Assembly (NCBI RefSeq): GCF_029382225.1
Contig: NZ_JARLTC010000051.1
Coordinates: forward strand, 1 to 48,754
Reading direction: 5' to 3'
Length of the DNA: 48,754 nucleotides
Source: Spongiactinospora sp. TRM90649
GTDB lineage: Bacteria; Actinomycetota; Actinomycetes; Streptosporangiales; Streptosporangiaceae
The notes under the pieces are model-generated. The model had not been told where the DNA came from and made no database searches. It was given only the letters and a program-made list of their open reading frames with translations. Position numbers and translations under genes: made by a program. Within the stretch, counting starts at the first letter, position 1; each line of letters begins with the position of its first letter. Shown piece by piece: positions 8,053 to 16,645 of the stretch.

Positions 8053-8937
8053 TCACACCGGGATCGAGGTCACCTTCGCGCAGGCGTCGAGGAGGCGGCG
8101 GATCTGAGGGGTGGGCGGACCTGGCGGAACGGCCAGGTAGGTGGTGACCCACACCCCGTCGAGCGGACGGTACGCCACGCTCTTCGCCGGAGGCGGGTCG
8201 CCCGTCGGGTAGAAGGCCGTCCACGACGGCGTGTTCACCGCGATGCACAGCAACGTGTCCGGCAGGTTGGTGAACGGCGGCCCCTCGGGCGGGGCGATGC
8301 CCGCCTTGCGGCAGGCGTCCTTGACGAAGTCGTGGAGGGCCGCGTCGTCCTCCCGGGTGGGCAGGCGCAGCGGCAGGTCCGCGAGCTTCGCCAGGCGCAG
8401 CACGGGCTCGGCGGCGAGGGGGTGGCCCCCGGGCAGCGCGGCGAGCATCGGTTCCGACCACAGCGGGATCAGTTCGAGTCCTTCCGCCGAGTCGATGATC
8501 TGCACGGTGGCGGCGTCGAGCTCGCCCGTGCGCACCCCGCGCAACCGCTCCTGCGGGCCGATCTTGGACAGCTTGACGCGCACCCCGGGCGCGGCGACGG
8601 CCAGTTCCTCCAGCATCGGGTAGAGCCGGTCGCCCGGTACGCGGCTGGTGCCCAGCCGAAGCGTGATCGCGGCCTCGTCGGCCACCGTCCGGGCCACCCT
8701 GCGGACCCGCTCCGCCGCCGCGAGCACGGCGCGGGCCTCGCCGAGCAGCCGTTCGCCCGCCTCGGTGAGCCGCACGTGCCGGGTCGAGCGGTCGAACAGG
8801 CGCACGCCGAGCTCGCGCTCCAGGCGGGCCACCTGCTGGCTGACGGCGGGCTGGACGATGCCGAGGCTCTCCGCCGCCCGCCCGAAGCCGCCAGTGTCGG
8901 CCACCATGACGAAATACGTGAGCTGGCGAATCTCCAC
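8053..8937 (-). CDS. LysR-family transcriptional regulator
   Basis: A 294-residue regulator. The N-terminal winged HTH (residues 1-60: IRQLTYFVMVADTGGFGRAAESLGI, QPAVSQQVARLERELGVRLFDR) and a linker helix lead to a periplasmic-binding-protein-like effector domain (about 88-290). The GTG start at 8937 has a GGGGGA site 5 nt upstream and matches the family N-terminus; an ATG at 8955 is in frame but badly spaced. It is divergent from a truncated ORF at 9028, which may be what remains of its original target gene. Confidence 0.88.
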   Translation of the reverse strand: MEIRQLTYFVMVADTGGFGRAAESLGIVQPAVSQQVARLERELGVRLFDRSTRHVRLTEAGERLLGEARAVLAAAERVRRVARTVADEAAITLRLGTSRVPGDRLYPMLEELAVAAPGVRVKLSKIGPQERLRGVRTGELDAATVQIIDSAEGLELIPLWSEPMLAALPGGHPLAAEPVLRLAKLADLPLRLPTREDDAALHDFVKDACRKAGIAPPEGPPFTNLPDTLLCIAVNTPSWTAFYPTGDPPPAKSVAYRPLDGVWVTTYLAVPPGPPTPQIRRLLDACAKVTSIPV

Positions 8938-9027
8938 GCATTCCCCCCGTTTCATCACCTCTTGTTATGACTCTACGTGCGATCTGCGTCTGGTTCGTGC
9001 CCCTTTCCGGGTGATCGGCTGAGCCGC

Positions 9028-9144
9028 ATGACAACCATCGAGACCCATGGCCCGGTCCTACTACCGGGCCAGGACGGATATGTGGCGCACCTCGGCCGCG
9101 AGGACGGGCCCGCCGTGATCGAGCTGCGGCGGCCGTCGAGCTGA
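9028..9144 (+). pseudogene. possible N-terminal remnant of an FAD-linked oxidoreductase
   Basis: A 38-codon ORF reading MTTIETHGPVLLPGQDGY, then VAHLGREDGPAVIELRRPSS and TGA. The PVLLPGxDGY stretch followed by PAVI resembles the first residues of FAD-binding (PCMH/BBE-type) oxidases, which normally continue for over 400 residues. No continuation exists in any frame before the ABC-F gene. It lies divergent from the LysR gene, where LysR targets usually sit. This is a suggestion from a short match and could be coincidence. Confidence 0.35.
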
Positions 9145-9275
9145 AGGGCGAATACGATCCGGGTCACCTGTTCCGGGTGAACCACAACATCCCCCCGGAA
9201 AATTGGAGTGCCACCGGAAACGACGGCAGGTAGCCTCCGCAGCGGGAACACCAGGCGCCGATGAAGGGATCAGCC

Positions 9276-10886
9276 GTGTCGCACGTCGAGGTCGGGCACC
9301 TCACATACGTCCTGCCCGACGGGCGCCCGCTGCTCGACGACGTCTCGTTCCGGGTGGGCGAGGGCGTCAAGGCCGCGCTGGTCGGGCCCAACGGCGCGGG
9401 CAAGACCACGCTGGTCCGGCTGATCGCCGGTGACCTGCAGCCGATCGAGGGGAGTGTGGCCTCCTCGGGCGGGCTGGGCGTGATGCGCCAGTTCATCGGC
9501 GGCATCCGCGATGACCGCACCGTCCACGACCTGCTGCTCGGCGTCGCGCCGCCCGGCGTAAGGCGGGCCGCCGAGCTGCTCGCCCAGGCCGAGCTGGCGA
9601 TGATGGAGCGCGACGACGAGAAGACCCAGCTCCGGTACGCCCAGGCGATCACCGACTACACCGACGCGGGCGGCTACGACATCGAGGTGCTGTGGGACAC
9701 CTGCACGGTCGCGGCGCTCGGCGTGCCGTACGACCGGGTGAAGTACCGCGAGGTGAACACGCTGTCCGGCGGAGAGCAGAAGCGCCTGGTCCTGGAGGCC
9801 CTGCTGCGCGGCCCCGACCAGGTGCTGCTGCTCGACGAGCCGGACAACTACCTCGACGTCCCCGGCAAGATCTGGCTCGAACAGGCGCTGCGCGAGACCC
9901 CGAAGACCGTCCTGCTGGTCAGCCACGACCGGCAGCTCCTGGCCGACGCGGTCGACCGGATCGTCACCGTCGAGTCGGGCAACGTCTGGATCCACGGCGG
10001 CGGGTTCGCCGGATACTCGGAGGCCCGCAGGGAGCGCAACGAGCGGCTTGAGGAACTGCGCAGGCGGTGGGACGAGGAGCACGCCAAGCTGCGGCGCCTG
10101 GTCGTGATGCTCAAGCAGAAGGCCACCTACAACGACGGCATGGCGGCGGCGTACCACGCCGCGCAGACCCGGCTGCGCAGGTTCGAGGAGGCGGGTCCGC
10201 CGGAGGTCCCGCCGAAGGACCAGCTCATCAGCATGCGCCTGCGCGGCGGCCGGACCGGCAAGCGCGCGGTCGTGTGCGAGGGCCTGGAGCTGACCGGCCT
10301 GATGCGGCCCTTCGACCAGGAGATCTGGTACGGCGAGCGGGTCGCGGTGCTCGGCTCCAACGGCTCGGGCAAGTCCCACTTCCTGCGCCTGCTGGGGGGC
10401 GAGCCGATCGCCCACACCGGGGTGGCGAAGCTGGGCGCGCGGGTCGTGCCCGGCCACTTCGCGCAGACCCACGCGCGTCCCGAGCTGACCGGCCGCACCC
10501 CGTGCGAGATCGTGATGGCCGAGCACGCCAGGCCGCGGAACGAGGCGATGAAGGCGCTGTCCCGCTACGAGCTGGCGGGCACGATCGGCGACCAGCGCTT
10601 CGAGACGCTGTCCGGCGGCCAGCAGGCCCGGTTGCAGATCCTGCTGCTGGAGCTGTCGGGGGCGACCCTGCTGCTGCTCGACGAGCCGACCGACAACCTC
10701 GACCTGGCCAGCGCCGAGGCGTTGCAGGCCGGGCTCGACGCCTTCGACGGCACGGTGCTGGCGGTCACCCACGACCGCTGGTTCGCCGCCGACTTCGACC
10801 GTTTCCTGATCTTCGGCGCCGACGGCCAGGTGTACGAGGCCCCCGAGCCGGTCTGGGACGAAGGCCGGGTCGTACGCCCGCGTTAA
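9276..10886 (+). CDS. ABC-F family ATPase (ribosome-associated translation factor type)
   Basis: A 536-residue soluble protein with two ATP-binding cassettes and no membrane helices. Cassette 1 has Walker A GPNGAGKTT, signature LSGGEQKR and Walker B LLLLDEPDNYLD. The inter-cassette linker (about residues 250-315) is charged and helical (RRERNERLEELRRRWDEEHAKLRRL). Cassette 2 has GSNGSGKSH, LSGGQQARL and LLLLDEPTDNLDL, with the H-switch VTHDRWF. ABC-F proteins act at the ribosomal E site in translation control or antibiotic protection; which applies here is unclear. The GTG at 9276 follows GAAGGGATC and is preferred to an ATG 15 bases upstream. Confidence 0.9.
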   Translation: MSHVEVGHLTYVLPDGRPLLDDVSFRVGEGVKAALVGPNGAGKTTLVRLIAGDLQPIEGSVASSGGLGVMRQFIGGIRDDRTVHDLLLGVAPPGVRRAAELLAQAELAMMERDDEKTQLRYAQAITDYTDAGGYDIEVLWDTCTVAALGVPYDRVKYREVNTLSGGEQKRLVLEALLRGPDQVLLLDEPDNYLDVPGKIWLEQALRETPKTVLLVSHDRQLLADAVDRIVTVESGNVWIHGGGFAGYSEARRERNERLEELRRRWDEEHAKLRRLVVMLKQKATYNDGMAAAYHAAQTRLRRFEEAGPPEVPPKDQLISMRLRGGRTGKRAVVCEGLELTGLMRPFDQEIWYGERVAVLGSNGSGKSHFLRLLGGEPIAHTGVAKLGARVVPGHFAQTHARPELTGRTPCEIVMAEHARPRNEAMKALSRYELAGTIGDQRFETLSGGQQARLQILLLELSGATLLLLDEPTDNLDLASAEALQAGLDAFDGTVLAVTHDRWFAADFDRFLIFGADGQVYEAPEPVWDEGRVVRPR

Positions 10887-10923
10887 GGGGTCGTACGCCC
10901 GCGCCAGGGCTCGTACGCCCGCG
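10868..10923 (+). repeat. three-copy repeat of TCGTACGCCCGCG
   Basis: The 13-mer TCGTACGCCCGCG occurs at 10870, 10891 and 10911, spaced 21 and 20 bases. The first copy is coding (the last codons of the ABC-F gene), the others are past the TAA. Each copy is flanked by short G runs. The embedded GTAC palindrome gives every unit a local dyad. Confidence 0.85.
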
Positions 10924-10954
10924 CTAAGGGCCGCGCAAAGCTTTCGTAGCACCG

Positions 10955-10988
10955 CCGCGCGCCCGGGGGAACGCATCCGGGCGCGCGG
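10955..10988 (+). terminator. strong 12-bp hairpin, probable terminator
   Basis: A perfect inverted repeat, CCGCGCGCCCGG (10955-10966) and CCGGGCGCGCGG (10977-10988), with a 10-nt loop. There is no T tract. It lies after the ABC-F gene and 14 bases before the start of the next lipoprotein gene, so it would separate their transcripts. Confidence 0.65.
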
Positions 10989-11002
10989 ATTATGACGGCA
11001 CT

Positions 11003-11824
11003 GTGACGCAGCGTAGTCGTGTTTTCCGTGCCATGGCCCTCACCGGTCTGCTCGGCCTGGCCTCGACGGCCTCGCTGGCCGCCTGCGCGGCCGAGGAGAA
11101 GAAGGAGCGCCCGCTTCGGCCGCTCGCGGTGAAGGAGCAGGCGTCGTCCATCGTCAAGAGCGCCGACGGCTACATCGTGAACTGGGCGGCGGTGCTCGCC
11201 AACCAGAACCCGTGGCACTTCGGCGAGCAGGTCGTGGCCACGATCGTGGCCAGGGACGCCAAGGGCGCCGAGGTGGTCCGGATGGAGCAGCCGCTGGACG
11301 CGGTGCCGCCCGCGGGCACCCTGGCCTTCAGCGGGCAGGCCATCGCCGCGCAGCAGCCGGTCAAGGTGGACCTCTCCTACAAGCCCGCGCAGTGGAAGCC
11401 CGCCGGGCGCATCACCTCCGCCTTCCGGGCGTTCCCGGTCACCGACATCTTCGAGCGGCGGCAGAAGAACGGTGGCTACCTGGTGACCGGGCGGGTGGGC
11501 AACCCGTACCGGCTCGCCGCGAGCAGCCTCGTGGTGACCGCGCTGCTGCGTGACAAGGAGGGCAAGCTGCTGGGCGGGACCAGCACCTTCGTGGACGACG
11601 TGCGCGCGGACAACAAGCCGCGGTTCATCCTCACGGTGGACAAGCCCCCGGCGGGAGTGTCCAGGGCCGAGGTGGTGGCGCGGACGTGGGGGACGACGAG
11701 CCGTCCGTACGAGGACCTGGCGGCGGGCGGGGCGCTGCCGGTGCACACCACCAAGCCGAGCACGCCGCCGTTCCCGAAGGACCGGGGACGCCAGGAGACG
11801 CCGGGCACCGCCGCCGGGCAGTGA
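11003..11824 (+). CDS. secreted lipoprotein of unknown function
   Basis: A 273-residue protein with a lipoprotein signal ending in SLAAC, lipidated at Cys28. The mature part contains two similar beta-rich halves: one with VNWAAVLANQNPWHFGEQVVATIVARDAKG, the other with YLVTGRVGNPYRLAASSLVVTALLRDKEGKLLGG. This FxxxG-type pattern suggests two FxLYD/immunoglobulin-like modules. A Pro/Thr/Lys-rich tail follows. The GTG start has only a weak ribosome site; an ATG ten codons later would also keep the signal. It immediately precedes the membrane sigma-like gene, so a shared envelope role is possible. Confidence 0.7.
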   Translation: MTQRSRVFRAMALTGLLGLASTASLAACAAEEKKERPLRPLAVKEQASSIVKSADGYIVNWAAVLANQNPWHFGEQVVATIVARDAKGAEVVRMEQPLDAVPPAGTLAFSGQAIAAQQPVKVDLSYKPAQWKPAGRITSAFRAFPVTDIFERRQKNGGYLVTGRVGNPYRLAASSLVVTALLRDKEGKLLGGTSTFVDDVRADNKPRFILTVDKPPAGVSRAEVVARTWGTTSRPYEDLAAGGALPVHTTKPSTPPFPKDRGRQETPGTAAGQ

Positions 11825-11904
11825 GCCGGGGCGCGGACGGCCTTGACGAACGGCCTTGACCAAACGCCGCAACAAGTGGTTACGAGGCGTTTACCATCCG
11901 TCAC

Positions 11905-13302
11905 ATGAGCGAACGCATCCTGGTGGAAGCACTGCGCGCCCGGGATCCGGGCGCGCTCGCGATGCTTTATGACACGTATGCCGAAGACATCTACCAGTTC
12001 TGTCACTTCGTCCTGGCGAGTTCCGACGGCGCGGAGGTCGCGCTGCGTGACACGCTGATCGCCGCCGAGGCCAACGTGCACGTGCTCGGCGATCCGGAGC
12101 GGCTGCGGCTGTGGCTGTTCGCGCTGGCGCGGGTGGAATGCGAACGGCGGGCGCGACCGGCCGAGCGCTCCGCGGCCGAGGGGCCGCCCGCCGTGCCGGG
12201 GCCGGTGAGCGGGCCGGGCGCGGTGGCCTGGCACGCCGCCCGGAGCCTGCCCGCGGGCGACCGGGGGCTGCTCGACCTGGCCGCCAGGCGCGGCCTCGGC
12301 CCCGACGAGATCGCCCTGGTCACCGGGGTCGCCGCGGGGGCCGCCCAGGAGGCGCACGACGCCGCCCGCGACCGGCTGCGCGACGCGGTGACGGCCGAGT
12401 TCCTGACCAGGGACGCCGCCGCCGACTGCCGGGGCCGGGCGCGCATCCTGGCCGGGCGCGCCGGCGAGCTTGGCGACACCGCGCGTGAGCGGCTGATCCG
12501 CCACATCCGCCGGTGCCGGACGTGCGGGCCGCACCGCGCCGGGCACATCTCCACGGCCAAGGTGTTCGACCTGCTGCCGGTCCTTCCGCTGCCCGCCACG
12601 CTGCGGGTCGGCGTGTTGAGCTGTTTCACCGATCCCGAACTGCTGCCCTACCGGCGTCACGTCGCGGGCCGGGTGGGGCTGCTGGACGCCCGGGGGTTTC
12701 CGGCGGGAGCCGTCAAAGGGGATCGGCGGCGTCCTGCGGCGGCTGCCGGGGCGGTTGCGGCGGTGGCCGCGCTGATCGGGGCGTTCTACGCGTCGGGGCT
12801 CGCGGCGCAGGCCCCCGGCGCGGACGTGGCGGCCACCACGCCCAACACCCCCGAGGCGGTCGAGCCGCCGGTGCCCCGGCCGTCGCCTCCGGCGGCCGGG
12901 GCACCGGCGGCCCATGAGGGGCGGGCGGGCCGGCCGTCCAGGGAGGGGCGGTCGCGCGCCTCGCTCCGGCCGCTCGCCGACACCCCGAGTCCCTTCCCAC
13001 CGCCGCGCCGGTTCTTCACGCATCGGGCCGCGCCGCCGGACCGGCCCCGGTGGCGGGAACGCGTCCTGCCCGACCCCGTGCGCGACTCGCCGACGCCCAT
13101 CGACGTCTCCCCGCGCCCGTCCAGGCGGGCCGAGCCGAGCCCGCGGCCGAGCCCCTGCCCGCCGTCTCGGCGTCCTATGCCGCCGCCCTCAGAGTCCGAG
13201 CCCACCCCGGACCCCGGGCCGAACGACGATTCGGGCCCACTGCCGGAAACGCCGCAGTTCACCGCGCCCAGCGGCGCTGAGCCAACACCCTCTGTGACAT
13301 AG
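11905..13302 (+). CDS. ECF-sigma-like protein fused to a membrane helix and proline-rich tail
   Basis: A 465-residue protein. Residues 8-80 match ECF region 2 (RDPGALAMLYDTYAEDIYQFC, DPERLRLWLFALARVECERR). Residues 112-160 match region 4 (SLPAGDRGLLDLAARRGLGPDEIALVTG). A CRTC motif near residue 210 resembles the zinc-finger end of anti-sigma factors. A single transmembrane helix follows at about 275-297 (AGAVAAVAALIGAFYASGLAA). About 165 Pro/Arg/Ser-rich residues then lie outside the cell. Sigma, anti-sigma-like and membrane parts are thus in one chain. The ATG is preceded by TACCAT (11892-11897) 7 nt upstream, so it is probably leaderless. Whether region 2 still binds polymerase is open. Confidence 0.75.
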   Translation: MSERILVEALRARDPGALAMLYDTYAEDIYQFCHFVLASSDGAEVALRDTLIAAEANVHVLGDPERLRLWLFALARVECERRARPAERSAAEGPPAVPGPVSGPGAVAWHAARSLPAGDRGLLDLAARRGLGPDEIALVTGVAAGAAQEAHDAARDRLRDAVTAEFLTRDAAADCRGRARILAGRAGELGDTARERLIRHIRRCRTCGPHRAGHISTAKVFDLLPVLPLPATLRVGVLSCFTDPELLPYRRHVAGRVGLLDARGFPAGAVKGDRRRPAAAAGAVAAVAALIGAFYASGLAAQAPGADVAATTPNTPEAVEPPVPRPSPPAAGAPAAHEGRAGRPSREGRSRASLRPLADTPSPFPPPRRFFTHRAAPPDRPRWRERVLPDPVRDSPTPIDVSPRPSRRAEPSPRPSPCPPSRRPMPPPSESEPTPDPGPNDDSGPLPETPQFTAPSGAEPTPSVT

Positions 13303-13365
13303 GTGTGCAGAGAGTTACAACGGGGAAGTCTGTGCATGTTGTTGTCCCTGGTGAGAGGGGGAGCC

Positions 13366-14568
13366 ATGCATTCGGCCCCCGCCACGCCGTCCCGGCGTGC
13401 CCGCACGACCCGCGCCCTGGCGGCGCTGGTCCCCCTGCTGGCCGCCTCGATGGCGCTTCCGGCCGCCGCCGACCCGGGCCCGTCGGCCGACGAAGTCGCC
13501 GAGGCGCGGCGTGCCGTACGCGAGCGTGCCGGACGGCTCGGCACCGTCACCGCCGAACTGGCCACCGCCAGAGCCCGGCTCAAGTCGCTCGACGCCGACG
13601 CCGAACGCCTGGTGGAGGCGTACAACGGCGAGGTCGTACGGCTGGCCTCGGCCGAGCGTGACAGCTTGGCCGCCGCCGAGCGGCTGCGGGCCGCCGACGC
13701 GCGGTTCGCCGAGTCCAGGGCCGCGGTCGCCGCGCTGGCCGCGCAGAGCTACGGCGGGGTCGATCTGACCCGCCCGATGGCCGCCGTGATCGGCGCGGGC
13801 GGCGGGGGAGGGCTGCCCGGCTACCTGCACCAGGCGAGCGTTCTGCAGCATCTGAGCGGCGCGCAGGCCGAGGTCCTCGACCGGATGCGCGACGCGCAGG
13901 AGGTCGCCGCGATCATGCGCGGCCAGGCCGCGCAGGCGTACGACGAGCGGCAGCGGGCCGCCGGCCGGGCCGAGGCCGCCAAGGCCACGGCGCAGGCCGC
14001 GCTCACGCGGCAGCAGGAGGAGACCGAGGGCCTGCGGCAGCGGGTGGACGTCATCCAGACCCGGCTCGACGAGGCCAGGTCGGAGGCCGACCGGATGGCC
14101 CGCGCCCGCGCCGCCGCCCGTGAGCGGGCCGCGTTGCAGGCCGCCCAGGCCGCGGTCACCGGCACGGCGACCGTGAAGGCGGCGCGGGGAGGGGCGTCGG
14201 CCGAACGCGGCGACATCGCCGCGAACTGGGCGCTCACCCAGCTCGGCAAGCCGTACGTGTGGGCCGCGGACGGGCCCGACACCTACGACTGCTCGGGGCT
14301 CACCATGCGGGCCTGGGAGCGGGCGGGGGTACGGCTCGACCACTGGACCGGCACCCAGTGGACCTCCGGGCCGCACGTCCCGCTCGACTCGCTGCGGCGG
14401 GGCGACCTGCTGTTCTTCGGCCGCGTCACCGCCAACCCCGGCGACATCCACCACGTCGGCATGTACATCGGCAACGAGATGATGATCCACGCGCCGCAGA
14501 CCGGCGACGTGGTGCGTGTGGCCCCGATGTGGCGCGACGACCTGGTCGGGGCCACCCGGCCCGCGTGA
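13366..14568 (+). CDS. secreted NlpC/P60 peptidoglycan endopeptidase (RipA-like)
   Basis: A 400-residue cell-wall hydrolase. A signal peptide ends near LPAAADP. A long coiled coil of Ala/Glu/Arg-rich helices (about residues 35-275) precedes the catalytic domain (about 285-400). The active-site Cys is in YDCSGLTMRAW, His in DIHHVGMYIG, and the third polar residue in MMIHAPQTGD. Such enzymes cut stem peptides during cell separation, with the coiled coil acting as autoinhibitor or FtsEX-type contact. I used ATG 13366 with GGGGGAG upstream. Unlike the second NlpC/P60 gene in this window it has no riboswitch; only 63 bases separate it from the preceding gene. Confidence 0.9.
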   Translation: MHSAPATPSRRARTTRALAALVPLLAASMALPAAADPGPSADEVAEARRAVRERAGRLGTVTAELATARARLKSLDADAERLVEAYNGEVVRLASAERDSLAAAERLRAADARFAESRAAVAALAAQSYGGVDLTRPMAAVIGAGGGGGLPGYLHQASVLQHLSGAQAEVLDRMRDAQEVAAIMRGQAAQAYDERQRAAGRAEAAKATAQAALTRQQEETEGLRQRVDVIQTRLDEARSEADRMARARAAARERAALQAAQAAVTGTATVKAARGGASAERGDIAANWALTQLGKPYVWAADGPDTYDCSGLTMRAWERAGVRLDHWTGTQWTSGPHVPLDSLRRGDLLFFGRVTANPGDIHHVGMYIGNEMMIHAPQTGDVVRVAPMWRDDLVGATRPA

Positions 14569-14572
14569 GCGG

Positions 14573-15067
14573 CTAGTGCACGCCGCCCTGCTCGGCCGCC
14601 CGCCGGATGGAGTTCTGGATCTCGGCCTCGGCCTCGACGCGCCCCACCCAGTTGGCGCCCTCGACCGACTTGCCGGGCTCCAGGTCCTTGTAGACCTCGA
14701 AGAAGTGCTGGATCTCCAGGCGGTCGAACTCCGCCACGTGGTGGATGTCCCTGATGTGCTCCATCCGGGGGTCGGTGGATGGCACGCACAGGACCTTGTC
14801 GTCGCCGCCCTTCTCGTCGGTCATCCGGAACATCCCGACGGCCCGGCAACTGATCAGGCACCCTGGGAAGGTCGGCTCCTGGAGCAGGACCAGCGCGTCG
14901 AGCGGGTCGCCGTCCTCGCCGAGGGTGTTCTCGATGAAGCCGTAGTCGGCGGGGTACTGGGTGGCGGTGAACAGCAGCCGGTCGAGCCGGATCCGCCCGG
15001 TCTTGTGATCGACCTCATACTTGTTCCGTTGTCCCTTTGGAATCTCAACGACAACGTCGAAGTCCAC
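14573..15067 (-). CDS. ppa: inorganic pyrophosphatase (family I)
   Basis: A 164-residue soluble enzyme that hydrolyses pyrophosphate and pulls forward reactions such as aminoacylation and nucleotide transfer. Family marks include EIPKGQRNKYEVDHKTG, the metal-binding signature DGDPLDALVLL and the C-terminal part KDLEPGKSVEGANWVG. The start is GTG with GGAGGA 6 nt upstream (minus strand). It converges on the NlpC/P60 gene with only 4 bases between the stops and is divergent from dacB. Confidence 0.96.
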   Translation of the reverse strand: MDFDVVVEIPKGQRNKYEVDHKTGRIRLDRLLFTATQYPADYGFIENTLGEDGDPLDALVLLQEPTFPGCLISCRAVGMFRMTDEKGGDDKVLCVPSTDPRMEHIRDIHHVAEFDRLEIQHFFEVYKDLEPGKSVEGANWVGRVEAEAEIQNSIRRAAEQGGVH

Positions 15068-15117
15068 CGCGGTTCCTCCGCTCAAGCCCCCGGGGCACCC
15101 CGGACGGGCGTTAATGT

Positions 15118-15155
15118 CTCGTAGGCGTAACTGGTACTCGTAGGCGTAACTGGTA
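15118..15155. repeat. perfect 19-bp tandem duplication in the ppa-dacB promoter region
   Basis: The 19-mer CTCGTAGGCGTAACTGGTA occurs twice head to tail (15118-15136 and 15137-15155). It lies in the 105-bp divergent region, 18 bases before the dacB start codon. It could be a doubled regulator site or a recent duplication. Confidence 0.95.
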
Positions 15156-15172
15156 GGAGAGAGGACGGCGGC

Positions 15173-16579
15173 GTGATACGGCGTGAGCGATGGACGACCG
15201 TGGTCACTCTCGGCCTGCTCCAGGTTTTCGTGATCGTCGCCGGCGTCCATGTGGTCACCAATGACGTCAACCTGGGTGCGCTGACGAGCCCGCCACGTCC
15301 GGCGCCGCCGGCCGAGCCTCCGTTCGTTCCCGTTAAGACCGCGGGCCCGGTGCTGGCCGCGGGAGGGAACGGACCTCTCCCCGTCAAGGGTACTTTGGCA
15401 GGCAGGCTCACGGACGCGCTGGGTGACCCCGCGCTCGGCGACAGCGTCGGCGCCGTGGTGGTCGACGCCTCCACCGGAGCGGTGCTCTACGGCTCCCGCG
15501 CCGACATCGGCATCACCCCCGCCTCCACCACCAAGCTGGTCACCTCCGTCTCCGCGCTGGCCTCGCTCGGCCCCGACGAGCGCCTGGCGACCAAGGTCGT
15601 CGGCGGCCCGGCGAAGAACGCGATCGTGCTGGTCGGCGGCGGCGACCCGACGCTGCTCGGGCCGAAGGCGCCGAAGAGCCCGCCGTACCCGCGGCAGGCG
15701 TCGCTGGCGCAGCTCGCCCAGCGCACCGCCAAGGAGCTGAAGGCGGCGGGCGTCGCGAAGGTGAGCCTGGGCTACGACGACTCCCTGTTCACCGGCCCGC
15801 GCACCGCCCCCGGGTGGAAGCCCGGCTACATCCCGGAAGGCAGCGTCGCCCCGGTGACCGCGCTGGCCATTGACGAGGGCCGCAGCGCCCCCGAGAGCCG
15901 GGCGCGGGTCGCCGACCCGCCCCGTACGGCCGCGCTGGCCTTCGCCCGGCTGCTCAAGCGGTACGGCGTGACCGCCTCCCCGTCCGTCAAGCGGGTCAAG
16001 GCGTCCAAGGAGGCCCGCGAGCTGGCCAGGGTCGAGTCGGCGCCGGTCTACGCGCTGGTCGAGCGCGCGCTCACCACCAGCGACAACGACCTCTCCGAGG
16101 CGCTGGCCCGGCACGTGGCCATCAAGGAGGGGCGTCCGGCGTCGTTCGCCGGGGTGGCGCAGGCCGTCCCGGCCGTGCTGGCCCGGCTCAAGGCCGCCAA
16201 GGGCGTCAGCGTCCACGACGGCAGCGGCCTGTCCACCAAGAACCGCATCAGCCCGGCGGGCCTGGCCCGCCTGCTCGGCGTGGCCGCCTCCCCGGACAAC
16301 CCGCACCTGCACGGGGTGGTCAGCGGCATGCCGGTCGCCGGGTTCTCCGGCACCCTGGGCGGGCGGTTCGCCAAGAAGGACAGCGAGCCGGGCGTGGGGC
16401 TCGTCCGGGCCAAGACCGGCACCCTCAACGGGGTGAACACCCTGGCCGGGCTGGTCACCACCACCGACGGCAGGCTCGTCGCCTTCGCCTTCATGGCCGA
16501 CGACGTACCGGCCGGGTGGGGCAAGGCCGAGGCGGCGCTCGACCGCCTGGCCGCGATCGTCTCCCGGTGCGGCTGCTGA
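15173..16579 (+). CDS. dacB: D-alanyl-D-alanine carboxypeptidase/endopeptidase (PBP4 type)
   Basis: A 468-residue class C penicillin-binding protein. An N-terminal membrane anchor (about residues 10-30) is followed by a Pro-rich linker. The serine protease motifs are STTK (in GITPASTTKLV), SDN (in TTSDNDLSEALARH) and KTG (in VRAKTGTLNG). It trims peptidoglycan stem peptides outside the membrane. The conserved YIPEGSVAPVTALAIDEGR stretch supports the PBP4 family. GTG start with GGAGAGAGGA upstream. The downstream metalloprotease and tilS follow in the same direction. Confidence 0.93.
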   Translation: MIRRERWTTVVTLGLLQVFVIVAGVHVVTNDVNLGALTSPPRPAPPAEPPFVPVKTAGPVLAAGGNGPLPVKGTLAGRLTDALGDPALGDSVGAVVVDASTGAVLYGSRADIGITPASTTKLVTSVSALASLGPDERLATKVVGGPAKNAIVLVGGGDPTLLGPKAPKSPPYPRQASLAQLAQRTAKELKAAGVAKVSLGYDDSLFTGPRTAPGWKPGYIPEGSVAPVTALAIDEGRSAPESRARVADPPRTAALAFARLLKRYGVTASPSVKRVKASKEARELARVESAPVYALVERALTTSDNDLSEALARHVAIKEGRPASFAGVAQAVPAVLARLKAAKGVSVHDGSGLSTKNRISPAGLARLLGVAASPDNPHLHGVVSGMPVAGFSGTLGGRFAKKDSEPGVGLVRAKTGTLNGVNTLAGLVTTTDGRLVAFAFMADDVPAGWGKAEAALDRLAAIVSRCGC

Positions 16580-16645
16580 CACTCTCGCCAGGCCCGGCGG
16601 GGGAGACTTGCGCGGTGACGTGAACGACCACGTACGGTGGACGTT

